From positions 62,001-126,000 of the forward strand of contig CAYMCZ010000001.1 in the NCBI GenBank assembly GCA_964389285.1: DNA of 64,000 bases, given 5' to 3'. The notes under the pieces are model-generated. The model ran no database searches and was not told where the DNA came from. It saw nothing but the letters and a program-made list of their open reading frames with translations. Below, piece after piece: positions 44,458-52,968 of the stretch; positions within the stretch are counted from its first letter, which is position 1; each line of letters begins with the position of its first letter. This stretch comes from Alectryocaccobium sp964389285 (GTDB taxonomy: Bacteria > Bacillota > Clostridia > Lachnospirales > Lachnospiraceae). Position numbers and translations under genes: made by a program.

Positions 44458-45855
44458 TTAAACATTAAATGCATCTTTAAAATAGTTTTCCAGTTCTGAA
44501 ACAGGTATCCTCACCTGCTCCATGGAATCACGCATCCGCACGGTCACTGCATTGTCCGTCTCGGATTCAAAATCGTATGTCACGCAAAACGGCGTTCCTA
44601 TCTCGTCCTGGCGGCGGTATCTTTTGCCGATATTGCCTCTGTCGTCATACTCGCAGTTGTATTTTTTGGAAAGCTCGGCAAATATCCTTTCAGCGCCCTC
44701 TCCCAGCTTTTTCGAAAGAGGGAGCACTGCGATCTTGACAGGCGCAAGCGCCGGATGAAAGCGCAGAACCGTGCGCACGTCTCCTCTTTCCGCGTCCAGC
44801 ACTTCTTCGTCATAAGCACTGCACAGAAAGGCCAGCACTACCCTGTCGGCTCCGAGCGAAGGCTCTATCACATAAGGAACATATTTTTCCCCTTTTGTAT
44901 CGTCAAAATAACTCATATCCTCGCCGGATACGTTTTGGTGCTGGGTAAGATCATAATCCGTCCTGTCGGCGATACCCCAAAGCTCACCCCATCCGAAAGG
45001 GAATAAGTATTCGATATCCGTGGTGGCGTTGCTGTAAAAAGAAAGCTCGTCTTCGGAATGATCCCTCGTCCTCATTTCATCGGGTTTGATTCCCAGATTC
45101 TGCAGCCACTCGATACAGAAGCCTCTCCAGTATTCAAACCATTTCAGATCCGTACCGGGTTCACAGAAAAATTCCAGCTCCATCTGCTCAAACTCTCTGG
45201 TTCTGAAAGTAAAGTTTCCCGGCGTTATCTCGTTTCTGAAGGATTTGCCGATCTGTCCTATACCGAAAGGGATCTTTTTTCTGGACGTCCTTTGCACGTT
45301 TTTAAAATTGACAAATATGCCCTGCGCCGTCTCCGGCCGCAGATAAACGGTATTTTTGGCGTCCTCGGTTACTCCCTGAAAAGTCTTGAACATAAGGTTG
45401 AAATGACGGATGTCCGTGAAATTATGTTTTCCGCAGGTAGGGCAGGCAATCTCATTTTCCCTGATATAGTCCTCCATCTCCTCCAAAGACCACGAATCCA
45501 CGCTTCCGCCTTTTACCGGAATGTTTTTTTCTTCGCAAAAATCTTCGATAAGTTTGTCGGCACGGAATCTCTCGTGACATTCCCGGCAGTCCATAAGCGG
45601 ATCCGAAAAGCTGCCAAGATGACCTGACGCAACCCAGGTCTGAGGGTTCATAAGGATGGCGCAGTCCACTCCCACATTATATGGGTTTTCCTGTATGAAT
45701 TTGCTCCACCATGCGTTTTTTACGTTATTTTTAAGCTCAACGCCCAAAGGCCCGTAATCCCATGTATTTGCGAGTCCGCCGTATATCTCGGAGCCCGGAT
45801 AAATAAATCCCCTTGATTTGGCGAGCGCCACGATCTTTTCCATTGTCTTTTCCAT
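44458..45855 (-). CDS. glyS: Glycyl-tRNA synthetase (single-chain class II type)
   Basis: Charges tRNA-Gly. 465 residues from ATG 45855 (GGAG 6 nt upstream; an in-frame TTG at 45867 is less likely). Single-chain dimeric type, as in many Gram-positives and eukaryotes, rather than the alpha2-beta2 GlyQS pair. N-terminal catalytic domain: GFIYPGSEIYGGLANTWDYG. Class II motif 2 lies in the SFRNEITPGNFTFRTREFEQ segment, and motif 3 in PSLGADRVVLAFL. Four zinc-type cysteines are in CRECHERF and CPTCGKHNF, and the C-terminal anticodon-binding domain is present. It follows a lipoprotein gene with overlap. Confidence 0.96.
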   Translation of the reverse strand: MEKTMEKIVALAKSRGFIYPGSEIYGGLANTWDYGPLGVELKNNVKNAWWSKFIQENPYNVGVDCAILMNPQTWVASGHLGSFSDPLMDCRECHERFRADKLIEDFCEEKNIPVKGGSVDSWSLEEMEDYIRENEIACPTCGKHNFTDIRHFNLMFKTFQGVTEDAKNTVYLRPETAQGIFVNFKNVQRTSRKKIPFGIGQIGKSFRNEITPGNFTFRTREFEQMELEFFCEPGTDLKWFEYWRGFCIEWLQNLGIKPDEMRTRDHSEDELSFYSNATTDIEYLFPFGWGELWGIADRTDYDLTQHQNVSGEDMSYFDDTKGEKYVPYVIEPSLGADRVVLAFLCSAYDEEVLDAERGDVRTVLRFHPALAPVKIAVLPLSKKLGEGAERIFAELSKKYNCEYDDRGNIGKRYRRQDEIGTPFCVTYDFESETDNAVTVRMRDSMEQVRIPVSELENYFKDAFNV

Positions 45856-45873
45856 AAGCTTCTCCAAATGATT

Positions 45874-46512
45874 TTATTTGCTGTTATTGTATATGATAAA
45901 TGCCGGAGTGATGATCGTAGTTCTGAAAATCTCATCTACCGACTCGTCATAATTGGGTTCTACAACAACCTCATTGCTGCCGAGAGCACTTACGCCCGTG
46001 CTGTACGCTGCAATGCTGCCAGGCACCTTTACGTTCATGGCTTCTTCCACTATCAGGACTTTTCCTTCGGGAAAAAGATATGGAAGCATAAAATAAGGAA
46101 CCTCAGCTCCGTTTTTGGCATAAAACGTCCTGTTCAGATCATAACCTTCGTTATACGCGTCCTTTAAAGAGCCGTTAAAACATTTTACGTCATTGAACTG
46201 CGAGTACGCCTGAACGGAACTGTATCTGATTTCCAGATTTATCTTTTCATCGCTCGCCCTGCAGTTTTCCATGGAAACGGAATCATAAGAATTGATCTGC
46301 TGAAATTCCGTCGATTCGCTGTTAAAATAATCCTCTATTTCCTCGCCCGTCGCGCCTATTGTATTATCATCGACTATGATCTGCGTAATCGTCCCGTCCT
46401 TTTTAAGCTCAAAAGAGGTTTTATTTTCCTCATCAAGAGTACATCCGGCAAGAAACACCGCCGCTATGAAAAAAGCTGATATCGATAGTCTTTTTATGAC
46501 GTTTTTCTTCAT
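45874..46512 (-). CDS. Lipoprotein, function unknown
   Basis: 212 residues. Signal peptide with lipobox VFLAGC (Cys24), then an Asp/Glu/Asn-rich mature part with no recognised motif; the pattern FELKKDGTITQIIVDD suggests a beta-rich domain. The end is 18 nt upstream of the chosen glyS start, so both may be transcribed together from the promoter at 46545-46573. I do not recognise a family with known function; it is probably a surface lipoprotein. Confidence 0.7.
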   Translation of the reverse strand: MKKNVIKRLSISAFFIAAVFLAGCTLDEENKTSFELKKDGTITQIIVDDNTIGATGEEIEDYFNSESTEFQQINSYDSVSMENCRASDEKINLEIRYSSVQAYSQFNDVKCFNGSLKDAYNEGYDLNRTFYAKNGAEVPYFMLPYLFPEGKVLIVEEAMNVKVPGSIAAYSTGVSALGSNEVVVEPNYDESVDEIFRTTIITPAFIIYNNSK

Positions 46513-46544
46513 AATAAAAGATAACTCCTCTTGCGATAAGCCTT

Positions 46545-46573
46545 AGTATACGATATCGCAGACTTAAAAGCAA
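46545..46573 (-). promoter_or_regulatory. Promoter of the lipoprotein-glyS pair
   Basis: Minus strand TTGCTT (46568-46573), 17-nt spacer, TATACT (46545-46550), starting 5 nt after the ABC ATPase stop. No terminator separates the two. Confidence 0.7.
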
Positions 46574-46577
46574 GATG

Positions 46578-47336
46578 TTAAACATTGTGAAATTTGCCCA
46601 AAAAGCCTTTCATTCTCTCATTTTCGGATGAAAATACCTTATCAGGGCTTCCTTCTTCTACTATATAACCCTGATCCATGAAAATAATATGATCCGCCAC
46701 ATTTCTGGCAAAATCCATTTCGTGAGTAACTATAACCATTGTCATGTGTTCCGCCGCAAGGTTCTTTATGACCTTTAATATCTCTCCGGTCAGCTCCGGA
46801 TCGAGCGCCGATGTGGGTTCGTCAAAAAAGAGTACTTTCGGATTCATGGCAAGGGCTCTCGCAATGGATACCCTTTGCTGCTGTCCCCCGGACAATTGAA
46901 AAGGATAAGCGTCAGCCTTGTCCTCAAGATCCATTTTTTTAAGAAGTGCGCGGGCTTCCTCCATGACTTCATCCGCATTTCGCTTCTGAACCCGAAGAGG
47001 AGCGTCCGTAATATTTTTCATAACACTGTAATGAGGAAAAAGATTGAAATTCTGAAATACAAGGCTGAAATACTGTTTGGCTTTCTTTATTACGTCCGGC
47101 GACGCATAAACCGCTTTGCCGTTTTCGCTTTTCACTATCTGCTCCCCGAGATAATACATCTCGCCGTCATCCATCCTCTCAAGCATGGTAGCGCACCTTA
47201 AAAGAGTGGATTTTCCCGAGCCCGACGGGCCAATCACGGCGGTAACTCCCCCCGGAGGGACGCTTAACGAAATATCTTTTAAAACCTGAAGATCTCCGAA
47301 TGATTTTTTGATGTTTTTAAGCTCAAGATAATACAT
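46578..47336 (-). CDS. Polar amino acid ABC transporter, ATP-binding protein
   Basis: ATPase of a PAAT/GlnQ-type importer. 252 residues from ATG 47336 (AGGAGG 6 nt upstream); a longer in-frame start overlaps the permease. Walker A GPSGSGKST, signature LSGGQQQR, Walker B VLFFDEPTSALDPEL and the switch-region TMVIVTHEMDFA are intact, as in GlnQ/ArtP. Encoded 10 nt after the permease; likely substrates are glutamine, arginine, cystine or similar, which sequence alone cannot decide. Confidence 0.95.
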   Translation of the reverse strand: MYYLELKNIKKSFGDLQVLKDISLSVPPGGVTAVIGPSGSGKSTLLRCATMLERMDDGEMYYLGEQIVKSENGKAVYASPDVIKKAKQYFSLVFQNFNLFPHYSVMKNITDAPLRVQKRNADEVMEEARALLKKMDLEDKADAYPFQLSGGQQQRVSIARALAMNPKVLFFDEPTSALDPELTGEILKVIKNLAAEHMTMVIVTHEMDFARNVADHIIFMDQGYIVEEGSPDKVFSSENERMKGFLGKFHNV

Positions 47337-47346
47337 GAAAGACCTC

Positions 47347-47994
47347 CTATCTGTAGTAACTGAGTTTTTTTTCAAAACGCCTCATAACCCAGGCCACTAC
47401 GGCATTAAAGATATAATAAAATACGCCCGCCACCACAAAAGGAATAACCGTGGTTTCGGCCGCGGCGATCTGCTTTGCGAGAGCAAACATCTCGATATAG
47501 GAAACCGCATATACGAGCGAGGTATCCTTTACGAGGGTGATAACCTCATTTGTCACCGCAGGCAATACCCTTTTGACCATCTGGGGAAGGATGATATTCA
47601 TAAAAGTCTGGCTTTTGCTGTAGCCGAGTATGGCAGCAGCTTCATACTGCCCTGCAGGGATGGATTCTATACCTGATCTGTATATCTCGGCAAAATAAGC
47701 GGCATAATTCAGTGAACAACCGAGAATAATGGCCGTAAATTTATATCCGCCGATATTTGCTCCAAACAGATAATAAGGCCCGAAATACCACAAAAGCAGC
47801 TGAAGCATAAGAGGCGTACCCCTCATGATCGAAATATATACGGTCACTATGCCCTTTACGATCTTAAAGCGGCTGACTCTGCCGAAATATACGATCATTC
47901 CGAGAGGAATGGAAAAAAGCAGGGTCAGACCGAATATCAGACAGGTCTGACCGAAGCCCCATGTAAGCTGCTGGAGCATGGTTGTGAAACTCAT
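47347..47994 (-). CDS. Polar amino acid ABC transporter, permease protein
   Basis: 215 residues with about five transmembrane segments. The HisM/GlnP-type coupling motif has GIESIPAGQYEAAAILGYSKSQ and the family segment SIMRGTPLMLQLLLWYFG. Second gene of the binding protein-permease-ATPase set; a strong hairpin separates it from the binding protein gene. Confidence 0.95.
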   Translation of the reverse strand: MSFTTMLQQLTWGFGQTCLIFGLTLLFSIPLGMIVYFGRVSRFKIVKGIVTVYISIMRGTPLMLQLLLWYFGPYYLFGANIGGYKFTAIILGCSLNYAAYFAEIYRSGIESIPAGQYEAAAILGYSKSQTFMNIILPQMVKRVLPAVTNEVITLVKDTSLVYAVSYIEMFALAKQIAAAETTVIPFVVAGVFYYIFNAVVAWVMRRFEKKLSYYR

Positions 47995-48035
47995 AAAAAC
48001 CCCCGTTTTATGCGTGTATCCGTAAAAGTGAATCC

Positions 48036-48068
48036 GGGGCTGTTGAAAAAAGCATATTCAACAGCCCC
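48036..48068 (-). promoter_or_regulatory. Intercistronic hairpin between binding protein and permease genes
   Basis: Perfect 12-bp stem GGGGCTGTTGAA / TTCAACAGCCCC with a 9-nt loop and no following U-tract on the minus strand. Typical of 3'-end stabilisers that let the binding protein be made in excess over the membrane components. Confidence 0.7.
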
Positions 48069-48106
48069 TGTCCATAATTTACAATCTCAGAAAAATTTAT
48101 TACGGT

Positions 48107-48958
48107 TTATTCAGCCAAAATACAGATCATCTCCGGATCAATGCCGTATTTCTCTGCAAGAGCGGCAACCGTGCCATCTGTTGCAAGCGTCACGAGATCA
48201 GTGTTAATGATATCTGCAAGCGTTGTATTTCCAAGCTTGAAGCCTACGCCGTACTGCTCTGAATTAAGGCTCTCGTCGAGAATGATAAAACCGTCGCCTC
48301 TTGAAGCGATCTGGTATTCGGCAACGCCGATATCGATCGCAAGCGCGTCAAGAGCACCCGCTTTGAGCTCCGTAAACGCAGTGTTGTAATCAGCGAATTC
48401 TTTGAGTTCCTTAAAAGTATCCGCAAGTGCTTTCTGGCCTTCCTCATCGGAAAGCACATCAAGCGCCGCCGAAGCCGCCTGAACGCCTACGATTTTGTCA
48501 GCCAGCCCGGAAAGCTCCGTAATACCCGAATCAGCCGCCACAACTATAACCTGTGAATTGTCCACATACGGAATCGAGAATGTATAGTCATCCTCACGGC
48601 CGTTGATGGTAAATCCGTTCCAGATACAGTCAATTGAACCTGAATTAAGCTCCATGTCTTTCGAATCCCAGTTGATCGGTTTCTTTTCAAGTCCCCAGCC
48701 TTCCATTTCACATACGGCAGCGGCAAGATCAAGGTCAAAACCTACATATTCACCGTCTGCATCCATGTATCCGTACGGCGGATATTCCGCGTCAAAACCT
48801 ACGGTGAGGATTCCGTCCTCCACTCCCGTAGCTGCGGCAGCCGTCTCTGCGGAAGACGTGGAGCTGACAACATCAGCGGGCTCGCTGCTTGAACAAGCCG
48901 CCATCATACCTGCCGCCAAAACCGCGGCAACCGACAAACCAATTGCTTTTTTAAACAT
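48107..48958 (-). CDS. Polar amino acid ABC transporter, substrate-binding lipoprotein
   Basis: 283 residues from ATG 48958; the longer ORF start has no ribosome-binding site. Lipoprotein signal (GMMAACSSSE), a short Ser/Ala-rich linker, then a family 3 solute-binding domain (LTVGFDAEYPPYGYMDADGE, DCIWNGFTINGRE, VGVQAASAALDVL). Captures an amino acid outside the membrane and hands it to the permease. First gene of its unit, behind a strong promoter with a palindrome in the spacer. Confidence 0.95.
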   Translation of the reverse strand: MFKKAIGLSVAAVLAAGMMAACSSSEPADVVSSTSSAETAAAATGVEDGILTVGFDAEYPPYGYMDADGEYVGFDLDLAAAVCEMEGWGLEKKPINWDSKDMELNSGSIDCIWNGFTINGREDDYTFSIPYVDNSQVIVVAADSGITELSGLADKIVGVQAASAALDVLSDEEGQKALADTFKELKEFADYNTAFTELKAGALDALAIDIGVAEYQIASRGDGFIILDESLNSEQYGVGFKLGNTTLADIINTDLVTLATDGTVAALAEKYGIDPEMICILAE

Positions 48959-49020
48959 ATCCTTTTCCTCTCTTAAAACAAAAACTACAGTGACTTGCTT
49001 TATCATGCTAACCGAATACA

Positions 49021-49049
49021 ATACTAACACGGCATATAATGCCTGTCAA
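49021..49049 (-). promoter_or_regulatory. Promoter of the amino-acid ABC transporter with palindrome in the spacer
   Basis: Minus strand TTGACA (49044-49049), 17-nt spacer, TAGTAT (49021-49026). The spacer contains the 13-bp palindrome GGCAT-TAT-ATGCC (49031-49043), a likely operator. Confidence 0.75.
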
Positions 49050-49051
49050 TA

Positions 49052-49096
49052 AAATTAGGGCCGCCGGATATGCATTTTAAAGCATTTCGGCAGCCC
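49052..49096 (-). terminator. Terminator after the small membrane protein gene
   Basis: Minus-strand GGGCTGCCG / CGGCGGCCC stem (one G-U pair; inner ATGC/GCAT adds pairing) followed by TAATTTTATT. It separates the membrane protein gene from the ABC transporter promoter. Confidence 0.7.
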
Positions 49097-49124
49097 CTTA
49101 AAGCTGTACTGTTTTATAGTGTTT

Positions 49125-49559
49125 TTAAGCACTTGCTTTCTTTTTGAACATGAATGCCGCTATGAAATACAGCGCCGGCAGGATAAGTCCCGTGAAGTTG
49201 GTCCAGCTGATACCGGATACGTTTACTGACGAAACGCCCGCAGCGGATGCAAGATTATCTACCGTGCTCTGGATAGCGTTCATATCAACTATGCCCAGAA
49301 TAATCGCAACAACCGCTAAAACTATCAGGATAATACCGAGTATAACAGCCATCCCTGCTTTGGCAGGATTTCCGCTTGCTCCGATACCGTAAACGCCCGC
49401 CACAATCATAAGTATGGAACTTATGATGGATACGATGGTGCTGGTAACGGGAAATCCGAACATCTGAAGCGCGCCCATTGTAGTAATGCTGGCAATAAGT
49501 CCGATAATACCGAATATAAGAACAATTATCGCCATAACTTTTAAAAATGTTGATTTCAT
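49125..49559 (-). CDS. Small four-helix membrane protein, function unknown
   Basis: 144 residues from ATG 49559 (AGGAGG 10 nt upstream). Four predicted transmembrane helices: two N-terminal (about 6-27, 39-58), one central (about 68-90) and one C-terminal (about 120-138). Between helices three and four lies a polar exterior loop (MNAIQSTVDNLASAAGVSSV), and the C-terminus is basic (KKKASA). The organisation resembles DUF4064-type or similar small Firmicutes membrane proteins, but no function can be assigned. Confidence 0.65.
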   Translation of the reverse strand: MKSTFLKVMAIIVLIFGIIGLIASITTMGALQMFGFPVTSTIVSIISSILMIVAGVYGIGASGNPAKAGMAVILGIILIVLAVVAIILGIVDMNAIQSTVDNLASAAGVSSVNVSGISWTNFTGLILPALYFIAAFMFKKKASA

Positions 49560-49656
49560 GAGATATATACCTCCTTCTGATACAAAATACAATTTCATTC
49601 ATAGTGTAGCATATCGTTAAACTTTTTACAAGCGACTTTTTTACATATTTTTTATA

Positions 49657-49693
49657 AAATACTTATATTTTTTATATTCATATATAAGTATTT
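49657..49693 (-). terminator. AT-rich terminator after the sortase gene
   Basis: Perfect 12-bp AT-rich stem AAATACTTATAT / ATATAAGTATTT, followed on the minus strand by TATAAAAAAT. It is a weak but plausible end of the pilus operon; the 115-nt gap holds nothing else. Confidence 0.5.
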
Positions 49694-49714
49694 TTGCCTG
49701 ATTTTTTTACGTTT

Positions 49715-50638
49715 TCAGTCGCGGCGTCTGAAACGCGTCAGTAAAAGTATAAGCAGTATTAAAAGTCCGACTCCCACGGGAAGCAGCAGCCAGGGGCTCA
49801 GATGAGGCATGCTTTTTTCGTATGCGTCCGGGCCCAGAACAGCCTCCTGCTCTTCGAGGTTTTGGAGTTCGAGCAAATGCATCTCTTCTTCGCTCATTTC
49901 AACGAGCTTTGCGAAAAGCACCACTCTGTTAAAGCTGTTGGCATCCTCGCAGGTGGAAAGTACAATGATCGAGTCATCCGGCAGAATTTCCGCTTCCCTG
50001 CTGCAGAGTGCATTTTCATAAATATATGAAATCACCTCCGGCAGCGTCTCCCGAGTGACTCTTTTCGGAGGCTGATATATGACCGGATCCAGAGCGTCCG
50101 CCTCCATGCACGCGAAAATCTCCGTAAAATACGCCTTGTCGGGAAGCCAGAGGGCTCCCGAAGTATGATCGTTGAAATAATCGGGATCGCGAAACTCCAT
50201 AATATCGGCGAACATGGCTCCGCCTTCGATATTATGCCCGTAAATGACGTTATATGAATCAGAAAAATCGGGACTGTTTTCCACGGATAAAAAAATAGCT
50301 CCCATAAGGGAAAATCTGCCCATAACATCCCTGTTCAGGTAATCGAAATCCGTCTTTCCCTGAACTACCGGATAATCTATATTGGTATCATCTATCGTAA
50401 GCCAGCTTCTGACATCGGGATTTACTTCCATCAGGTCAGAAAGCGTGGGTTCTTTTCCGGTTGGTTTATACATGGCAATCTCATTTGCCAGAAATGATCC
50501 GCTTTTCAGTGAATTTGTGTACCATATCGAATAAGCGGAATATAAAAGCAAAAGCAGCATAAGAATGAAGACAATAAGATTTACTATCTTATTGCCCACT
50601 CTTGTAATCGTATGAAGCGGTCTTTTCTGCTCTGTCAT
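49715..50638 (-). CDS. Class B sortase (pilus-type)
   Basis: Transpeptidase expected to join the pilins encoded upstream. 307 residues: N-terminal membrane helix (about 18-38), sortase barrel with catalytic His135 (VIYGHNIEGGAMF), Cys230 (IIVLSTCED) and Arg238 (FNRVVLF), then a C-terminal membrane helix and basic tail (LLTRFRRRD). TLSTC-type wording and length place it in class B, the class used by streptococcal FCT-type pili (SrtC2/SrtB). The second membrane helix is typical of pilus polymerases. Last gene of the pilus operon; its start overlaps the stop region of the minor pilin gene. Confidence 0.9.
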   Translation of the reverse strand: MTEQKRPLHTITRVGNKIVNLIVFILMLLLLLYSAYSIWYTNSLKSGSFLANEIAMYKPTGKEPTLSDLMEVNPDVRSWLTIDDTNIDYPVVQGKTDFDYLNRDVMGRFSLMGAIFLSVENSPDFSDSYNVIYGHNIEGGAMFADIMEFRDPDYFNDHTSGALWLPDKAYFTEIFACMEADALDPVIYQPPKRVTRETLPEVISYIYENALCSREAEILPDDSIIVLSTCEDANSFNRVVLFAKLVEMSEEEMHLLELQNLEEQEAVLGPDAYEKSMPHLSPWLLLPVGVGLLILLILLLTRFRRRD

Positions 50639-50639
50639 A

Positions 50640-51641
50640 TCACTGCTTCTTTCGTCTGATTAAAACGGCTGATATGAAAACGGCCGCTGCCGAAAACGCG
50701 ATAATCAAAGCCTTATAAGCATTATTATCAGAGAAATCCCCCGTGCCGGGTGTGCCGCCTTTCTTTGAGCCGTCTTTGCCTGCTTTGTAATTATTTGTAA
50801 ATACGCAGGCATTTACATTGTCGGCGTTTTTAAGTATAACCCTCTCGCAAAAGAGAGTTCCGCCGCTGCCCTCAGTAACCGTATAAATCACTGTATATAC
50901 AGTGTCGTCGTACGTATAACCGCCTGTACTGCCGTTTTTCTCATAGACCCTGTACCTGTAAACGCCGGGTTCGGTGAAAGTAATGAATCCGAATTCTTCT
51001 TCTCCTTCACCGTAAACGGTTACCTCTTTTTTGCCGTCATTTGCTCCATCCGGCAGCGGATCGCCGGAAGTTTCGGGCTCCATGACAAATACAAACGCGT
51101 CCTTCGACGAAGGCACATCCCCCGCTATCCTCTTTTGGATGCCGACCGGAGGGTCGCCCTTTACACTGCTCGGAACGGTATAAACATTTTCAAAACTCAG
51201 GGAATCGGGTTTGCTTTCCACACCGGTAGAGTTGTCAACAGCCGTAATGTATGCATTGCCTGAAGCGTCCACTTTGACCTTTACGGTATAAGATTTGTCG
51301 CTGTAACGCATGCCGGTCGTTTCACCGACGGCTTCTTTAAGCAGATAAGTATATTCGCCTTCCCCGAGCGAAAGGCTGAATTCCGTCTCCCCGGTCCTTT
51401 TGGAATTAGTCAGTAAAACTTCCCTCGCATCGGTTTTTCCCTGAGAATCGACAAGTTCGATACGAAATGCCTCATCCGGGATGTCACTGCCGCTGCATGT
51501 GACCTCCACCAAAATGGTAATATCCTGCGCGCCTGACGCTTTGACCGGTGACAGAAACATCAGGGCAGACAATACCAAAACCGCAAGCACCGCAAAAAGA
51601 TGCCCGGCACGTATTTTGTTTTTTTTCTTATAAAAACTCAA
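50640..51641 (-). CDS. Minor pilin / pilus base protein (FctB-like)
   Basis: 333 residues; start is TTG 51641 with GGAGG 8 nt upstream. Signal peptide (to about 36), then two Ig-like domains of the Spy0128/FctA type, the second ending in an E-box-like stretch (YTVIYTVTEGSGGTLFCERV) and the typical NNY segment (ACVFTNNYKAG). Near the C-terminus GTPGTGDFSDN precedes a membrane helix and RRKKQ, a non-canonical sortase signal. Between the backbone pilin and the sortase, which fits a base or anchor subunit; this role is inferred from the streptococcal operon order. Confidence 0.8.
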   Translation of the reverse strand: MSFYKKKNKIRAGHLFAVLAVLVLSALMFLSPVKASGAQDITILVEVTCSGSDIPDEAFRIELVDSQGKTDAREVLLTNSKRTGETEFSLSLGEGEYTYLLKEAVGETTGMRYSDKSYTVKVKVDASGNAYITAVDNSTGVESKPDSLSFENVYTVPSSVKGDPPVGIQKRIAGDVPSSKDAFVFVMEPETSGDPLPDGANDGKKEVTVYGEGEEEFGFITFTEPGVYRYRVYEKNGSTGGYTYDDTVYTVIYTVTEGSGGTLFCERVILKNADNVNACVFTNNYKAGKDGSKKGGTPGTGDFSDNNAYKALIIAFSAAAVFISAVLIRRKKQ

Positions 51642-51711
51642 CTGTCTGCCCTCCGATAAATTAAAACGTGTTTCAGACTTCCTTAAAAATTATTTCAGCT
51701 GTCCGTGTTAA

Positions 51712-52893
51712 TTATAAAAGATCGTCCGAATTTCTTTTTCTCTTTCCGACAAATACCAGGATCAGAACAAGCGCTGCCGCTCCCATGATCCAGAAAGGTT
51801 TGTAATTCGTAAATATACCTGTCGGAATGGTGCCTTCTTTGTTGTTGATAAATGTTGCTGAGAAATTAGCCGGATTGCTATCGATAATGGATGACGTTAT
51901 ACTCGTACCCTGCATCGTCGCCGGAGTTCCACCGCGAGACCCTTGTATTGAAACCGTATATTCTTCAGCGTTGCTTTCCAGTATCCTAAATCCCTCTTTT
52001 TTGCACAGACCGTTGATCGTAAAGGACTCACCGTGCTTCAATGTAACGGTTGTCCACAAGGTGACTATTTCCTGTTCCGTGGTAACATCCACTGTCTGAA
52101 GCACAGCACCGCTGCTGTCAGTGATCGTCAGTGCCCTATTTGCCTGTATGCTTCCCATGTACACACGGAAATTAAACTCCTTAGTCGTATCCCCCTGGTT
52201 CCCGGTTACATTCTTCGTGACAATCACATCATAGAGATCTCCCTCGGGATCATCGGGATCGTCAGGAGTGTTCTTTGTATACAGGTTAGTAAACGGGATA
52301 CCCGCGTCCGTACCGGTTCCTCCGATCTTTCCTTCGACTTCTCCGTCATCTCCGATCGTCTCCGTGGCGGTTTCAGTAACGATTACCGCATAGCAGATAT
52401 ACTTGTCTGCTTCAGTATTATCTACGCTGTCATATTCCGGATTTCCGTCCACATGCAAATGAACATATTTTGTCGCGGAGTCATAGGTGTAACCTGCGAC
52501 AGCATTCGTCCTGTCCTCTTTTACCTCATACGTGAATACTCCCTTAGCCGTGAATTTTGAATTATCGATCTTAAGCTCAACGGGTGTCGTATCCGTGGAG
52601 CCTTTCGCAACAGCTATCGTCTTTTTATCGGCGTCCTTCCAAGTCAGGGCATCTGCGGGTGCGCCTGCAGAGGGTGTAATCGTAAAACTGAACGTTGCTG
52701 CCGGATTCTCCAGGTTAGCACCCCTGGTGATGGTTTTTTCAATGTTTATGCTTTCTACTGCCGTGATCCCTTCCTGATTGCCGTCCCCGTCCGAACCTTG
52801 TGTGGGATCGTTTGCCATTGCCGCGACGGAAAAAGCGAGCACCAGCATAACCGCAATCGTGAGCGCTCCAAGTCTTTTCAATAATTTTTTCAT
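51712..52893 (-). CDS. Backbone pilin (FctA-like, two Spy0128-type domains)
   Basis: 393 residues. AGGAGG precedes ATG 52893. Signal peptide to about residue 28. Domain 1 (about 45-205) is FctA/Spy0128-like: INIEKTIT, a GVFTYEVKED E-box-like motif, YVHLHVDGN and a final IPFTNLYTK. Domain 2 (about 215-355) is the DUF7601-like pilin repeat with VIVTKNVTGNQGDTTKEFNF and FSATFINNKEG. Sortase signal IPTGIFTNY, helix, KRKRN. Lys-Asn isopeptide bonds are expected in such domains. Its place after sipA and before the sortase marks it as the main subunit. Confidence 0.85.
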   Translation of the reverse strand: MKKLLKRLGALTIAVMLVLAFSVAAMANDPTQGSDGDGNQEGITAVESINIEKTITRGANLENPAATFSFTITPSAGAPADALTWKDADKKTIAVAKGSTDTTPVELKIDNSKFTAKGVFTYEVKEDRTNAVAGYTYDSATKYVHLHVDGNPEYDSVDNTEADKYICYAVIVTETATETIGDDGEVEGKIGGTGTDAGIPFTNLYTKNTPDDPDDPEGDLYDVIVTKNVTGNQGDTTKEFNFRVYMGSIQANRALTITDSSGAVLQTVDVTTEQEIVTLWTTVTLKHGESFTINGLCKKEGFRILESNAEEYTVSIQGSRGGTPATMQGTSITSSIIDSNPANFSATFINNKEGTIPTGIFTNYKPFWIMGAAALVLILVFVGKRKRNSDDLL

Positions 52894-52968
52894 GTGTTTC
52901 TGCCTCCTGTTTTATTATAAATTACAGTTTCTTATATCAGGCGCTTAAGCGCGAAATATCTGAGTCTT

